Source: Eumeta japonica (lineage: Eukaryota; Arthropoda; Insecta; Lepidoptera; Psychidae). Taken from it: DNA of 64,000 nt. Position numbers and translations under genes: made by a program. The stretch is from assembly GCA_005406025.1 (NCBI GenBank), contig BGZK01000741.1:124001-188000 (forward strand). Reading direction: 5' to 3'. The notes beneath the pieces were generated by a model. The model saw only the letters and a list, made by a program, of their open reading frames with translations. It searched no databases and was not told where the DNA came from. Shown in pieces: positions 62,221-64,000 of this stretch (position 1 is its first letter; each line of letters opens with the position of its first letter).

Positions 62221-62490
62221 TTAGCTGCGCCCCGCGGTTCCACCCGCGTGGTGAAGGAAAATTGTGATAATGACGATAGAAAGCGTTTTATTTTTTTGTC
62301 CATTTTTAAATTTTTTTTATTATTTTGCTATTCGGGACGGAGACAAATCCAACAAATTAAAAATGAAAATCGGTCCAGCTATTCTCCAGTTATAAGTGTT
62401 CGAACAATTACATTGTGTAATATATGTAAATTGGAACTAAGTATTTTTTATGATGATCTCACTAATATGTATTATAGGTATTATAAACGC
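62221..62490 (-). mobile_element. Helitron-like relic
   Basis: ttagctgcgccccgcggttc, then cacccgcgtggtgaagg: the same terminal structure in the same orientation as the copy 400 bp to the left. The body contains aaaatgaaaatcggtccagc. Confidence 0.45.
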
Positions 62491-64000
62491 TATAGTTTGT
62501 AAAGATAGATAGGTACGGAAGTATATGATGATTGATGGTAATGCAAAATTATAGATGGCTACTGCTATATCGTCCTATAAACTATGTTAAACCATTTATT
62601 TTGGTCTGTATAAACATACAGATTTTGCGATTTAGAAACGCGTGAGCAAGCCACACAGAGCTGCTTGTGGGAAAAACATTGCGTGCTCAAATGTATGCTT
62701 GCTACCTTTATGGTCTGACCCTGCCGCCGGACCGCACCATAATATCGCGCACTCGCTTGTCTATCGTCATAACTATTCAAATATTTGTCCCAATGATGTA
62801 GTGTAAAAAATGTAGTATATCTACTTTAGATACCATATACGATAAAAGTATTTATTTTGATATAACGATCAATTTATTACTATCAAATGTGCGTTAGAAA
62901 TGAATTATCAGTTATTATTGTATTCATGGTTCACTATTGCCTATAATGGGTAACACATAAAAGATAGATATATGCTGTCGTTGGCTTTTTGTAGGACTAT
63001 TTAAGATAAACATTTGCATTATACTTTATATACCTGTGATTCCAACGGTTTTTGCGGCGAACGCCAGAATAGCTCGCAGATGACAGATTTTTTTCCTACT
63101 TACTTGACACTTATCTTTATATTTTGGATAATTCACACTATATCTTTATAAATTATAGCCTATGTGTTATTCTGATGTGTAAGCTATATATTATTGTACA
63201 GTGTCATCGAAATCCATTTGGTAGTTTTTGCGTGAAAGAACAACAAACATCCATCCATACAAACTTTCAATACAATATTAGTATAAATTGAGATATATAA
63301 TTAAACAACTTACTACATTTCTGCGAGTTGGAAATTAAATTAAAAGTTTGTGAAAATAGGTGATTTTTTGATTTATTGAGAAATTGATACAAATTTCAAA
63401 AATATGAAACCTATCATTTTCTTGTAAAATAGTAGTTTTTTTTAAGTCGTCAAATAATTGGCTTTCTGAAGAGAATTGTCTTTCCAAATCGACTATTTTT
63501 AGTACAGAAAAGATTTTTCTTCAATTTCTCTATGTAAATATTGTTCTTACGAAAGTTAAGAACCATTCTCAACATGAAAAAAAACGTTCTATGAAAAAGA
63601 TATATTTCACGATTTGAATATTTTTGTAAGAAGACGGTCGTTTGTTTTATTATCAGGTAGGGATCCTTCGTCAGTAAAATGTGTTCGCACTTAACAAGAA
63701 TTGGGACTCATTCACACTGATACACCTATTTCTTTGTGGATTACTTTTTTTATATCTATTTTCTTAATATTGATTTCATAGAATAGATCTTTTCGATTAT
63801 ATCTCAAATAATAAAAAAATTAAAAATATATATAATTATTCAATATGAAAGTATTATAAGATTCCACTAAAAGCCATGAAGCCACCTAATATGACAGCTA
63901 AGTTCATAATATAATTTTAACTTTTGCTTTATAATTTTTACAGACTTAATGTCAACAATATCCAAGAAAATTTGGCATAAAGAGTTACTTTATAACAACT

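Larger units (their letters stand above)
61750..64000. other. Right-end stretch with two Helitron-like relics
   Basis: Relics at 61808 and 62221 are listed separately. 62500-64000 shows no gene; a GC-richer 130-bp patch at 62635-62765 is unexplained. Confidence 0.5.

Noticed and set aside
1..64000. CRISPR arrays, operons and rRNA or true tRNA genes
   Set aside because: No regularly spaced direct repeats, no bacterial gene layout, and only SINE-type A/B boxes without a complete tRNA cloverleaf were seen.

Overview
The window looks like an insect chromosome, most likely a moth or butterfly (Lepidoptera). It is strongly AT-rich, has spliced genes, and is crowded with decayed transposable elements: mariner relics, Helitron-like relics whose ends carry the hairpin plus CTAG, tRNA-derived SINEs, LINE fragments and a BEL/Pao relic. 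There is no bacterial gene organisation. The assignment to Lepidoptera rests on my recognition of the repeat families and has not been tested by a search.

The one gene I can identify firmly is the 3' three quarters of P5CS (delta-1-pyrroline-5-carboxylate synthase, ALDH18A1 family) on the + strand. Six exons (6111-6281, 8801-8989, 10397-10589, 10663-11667, 12865-13002, 13642-13763) join in phase and give the last 605 residues: most of the second half of the glutamate 5-kinase domain and the whole gamma-glutamyl-phosphate reductase domain. A polyadenylation signal lies at 14051. The first roughly 170 residues must be encoded left of the window, so bases 1-6110 are probably intron.

From about 14.1 kb to the right end I find no other recognisable host gene. 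The stretch holds mobile-element debris: mariner transposase pseudogenes (17.9 kb +, 54.2 kb -, 61.2 kb -), LINE reverse-transcriptase fragments (39.4 kb -, 47.7 kb +), a gag-integrase deletion derivative of a BEL/Pao retrotransposon (57.1-58.3 kb -), a non-autonomous hAT element with an intact 8-bp target duplication (32.5-33.0 kb), two fold-back elements (24.5 and 32.0 kb), SINEs (12.1, 14.2, 15.3, 35.8, 36.3, 50.4 kb) and many Helitron-like relics. A few GC-rich, CpG-containing islands (25.0, 27.2, 29.3-29.8, 40.4 kb) stand out from the AT-rich background; those near 25 and 29.5 kb have TATA-like boxes and could be promoters or first exons of genes lying beyond the window.

The most interesting unexplained item is a possible small two-exon gene at 58394-58923 (+). 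A short first exon ending in a perfect GTAAGT donor and a second exon behind a good acceptor join in phase into a 142-residue protein that I do not recognise. It sits beside the BEL/Pao relic on the opposite strand.
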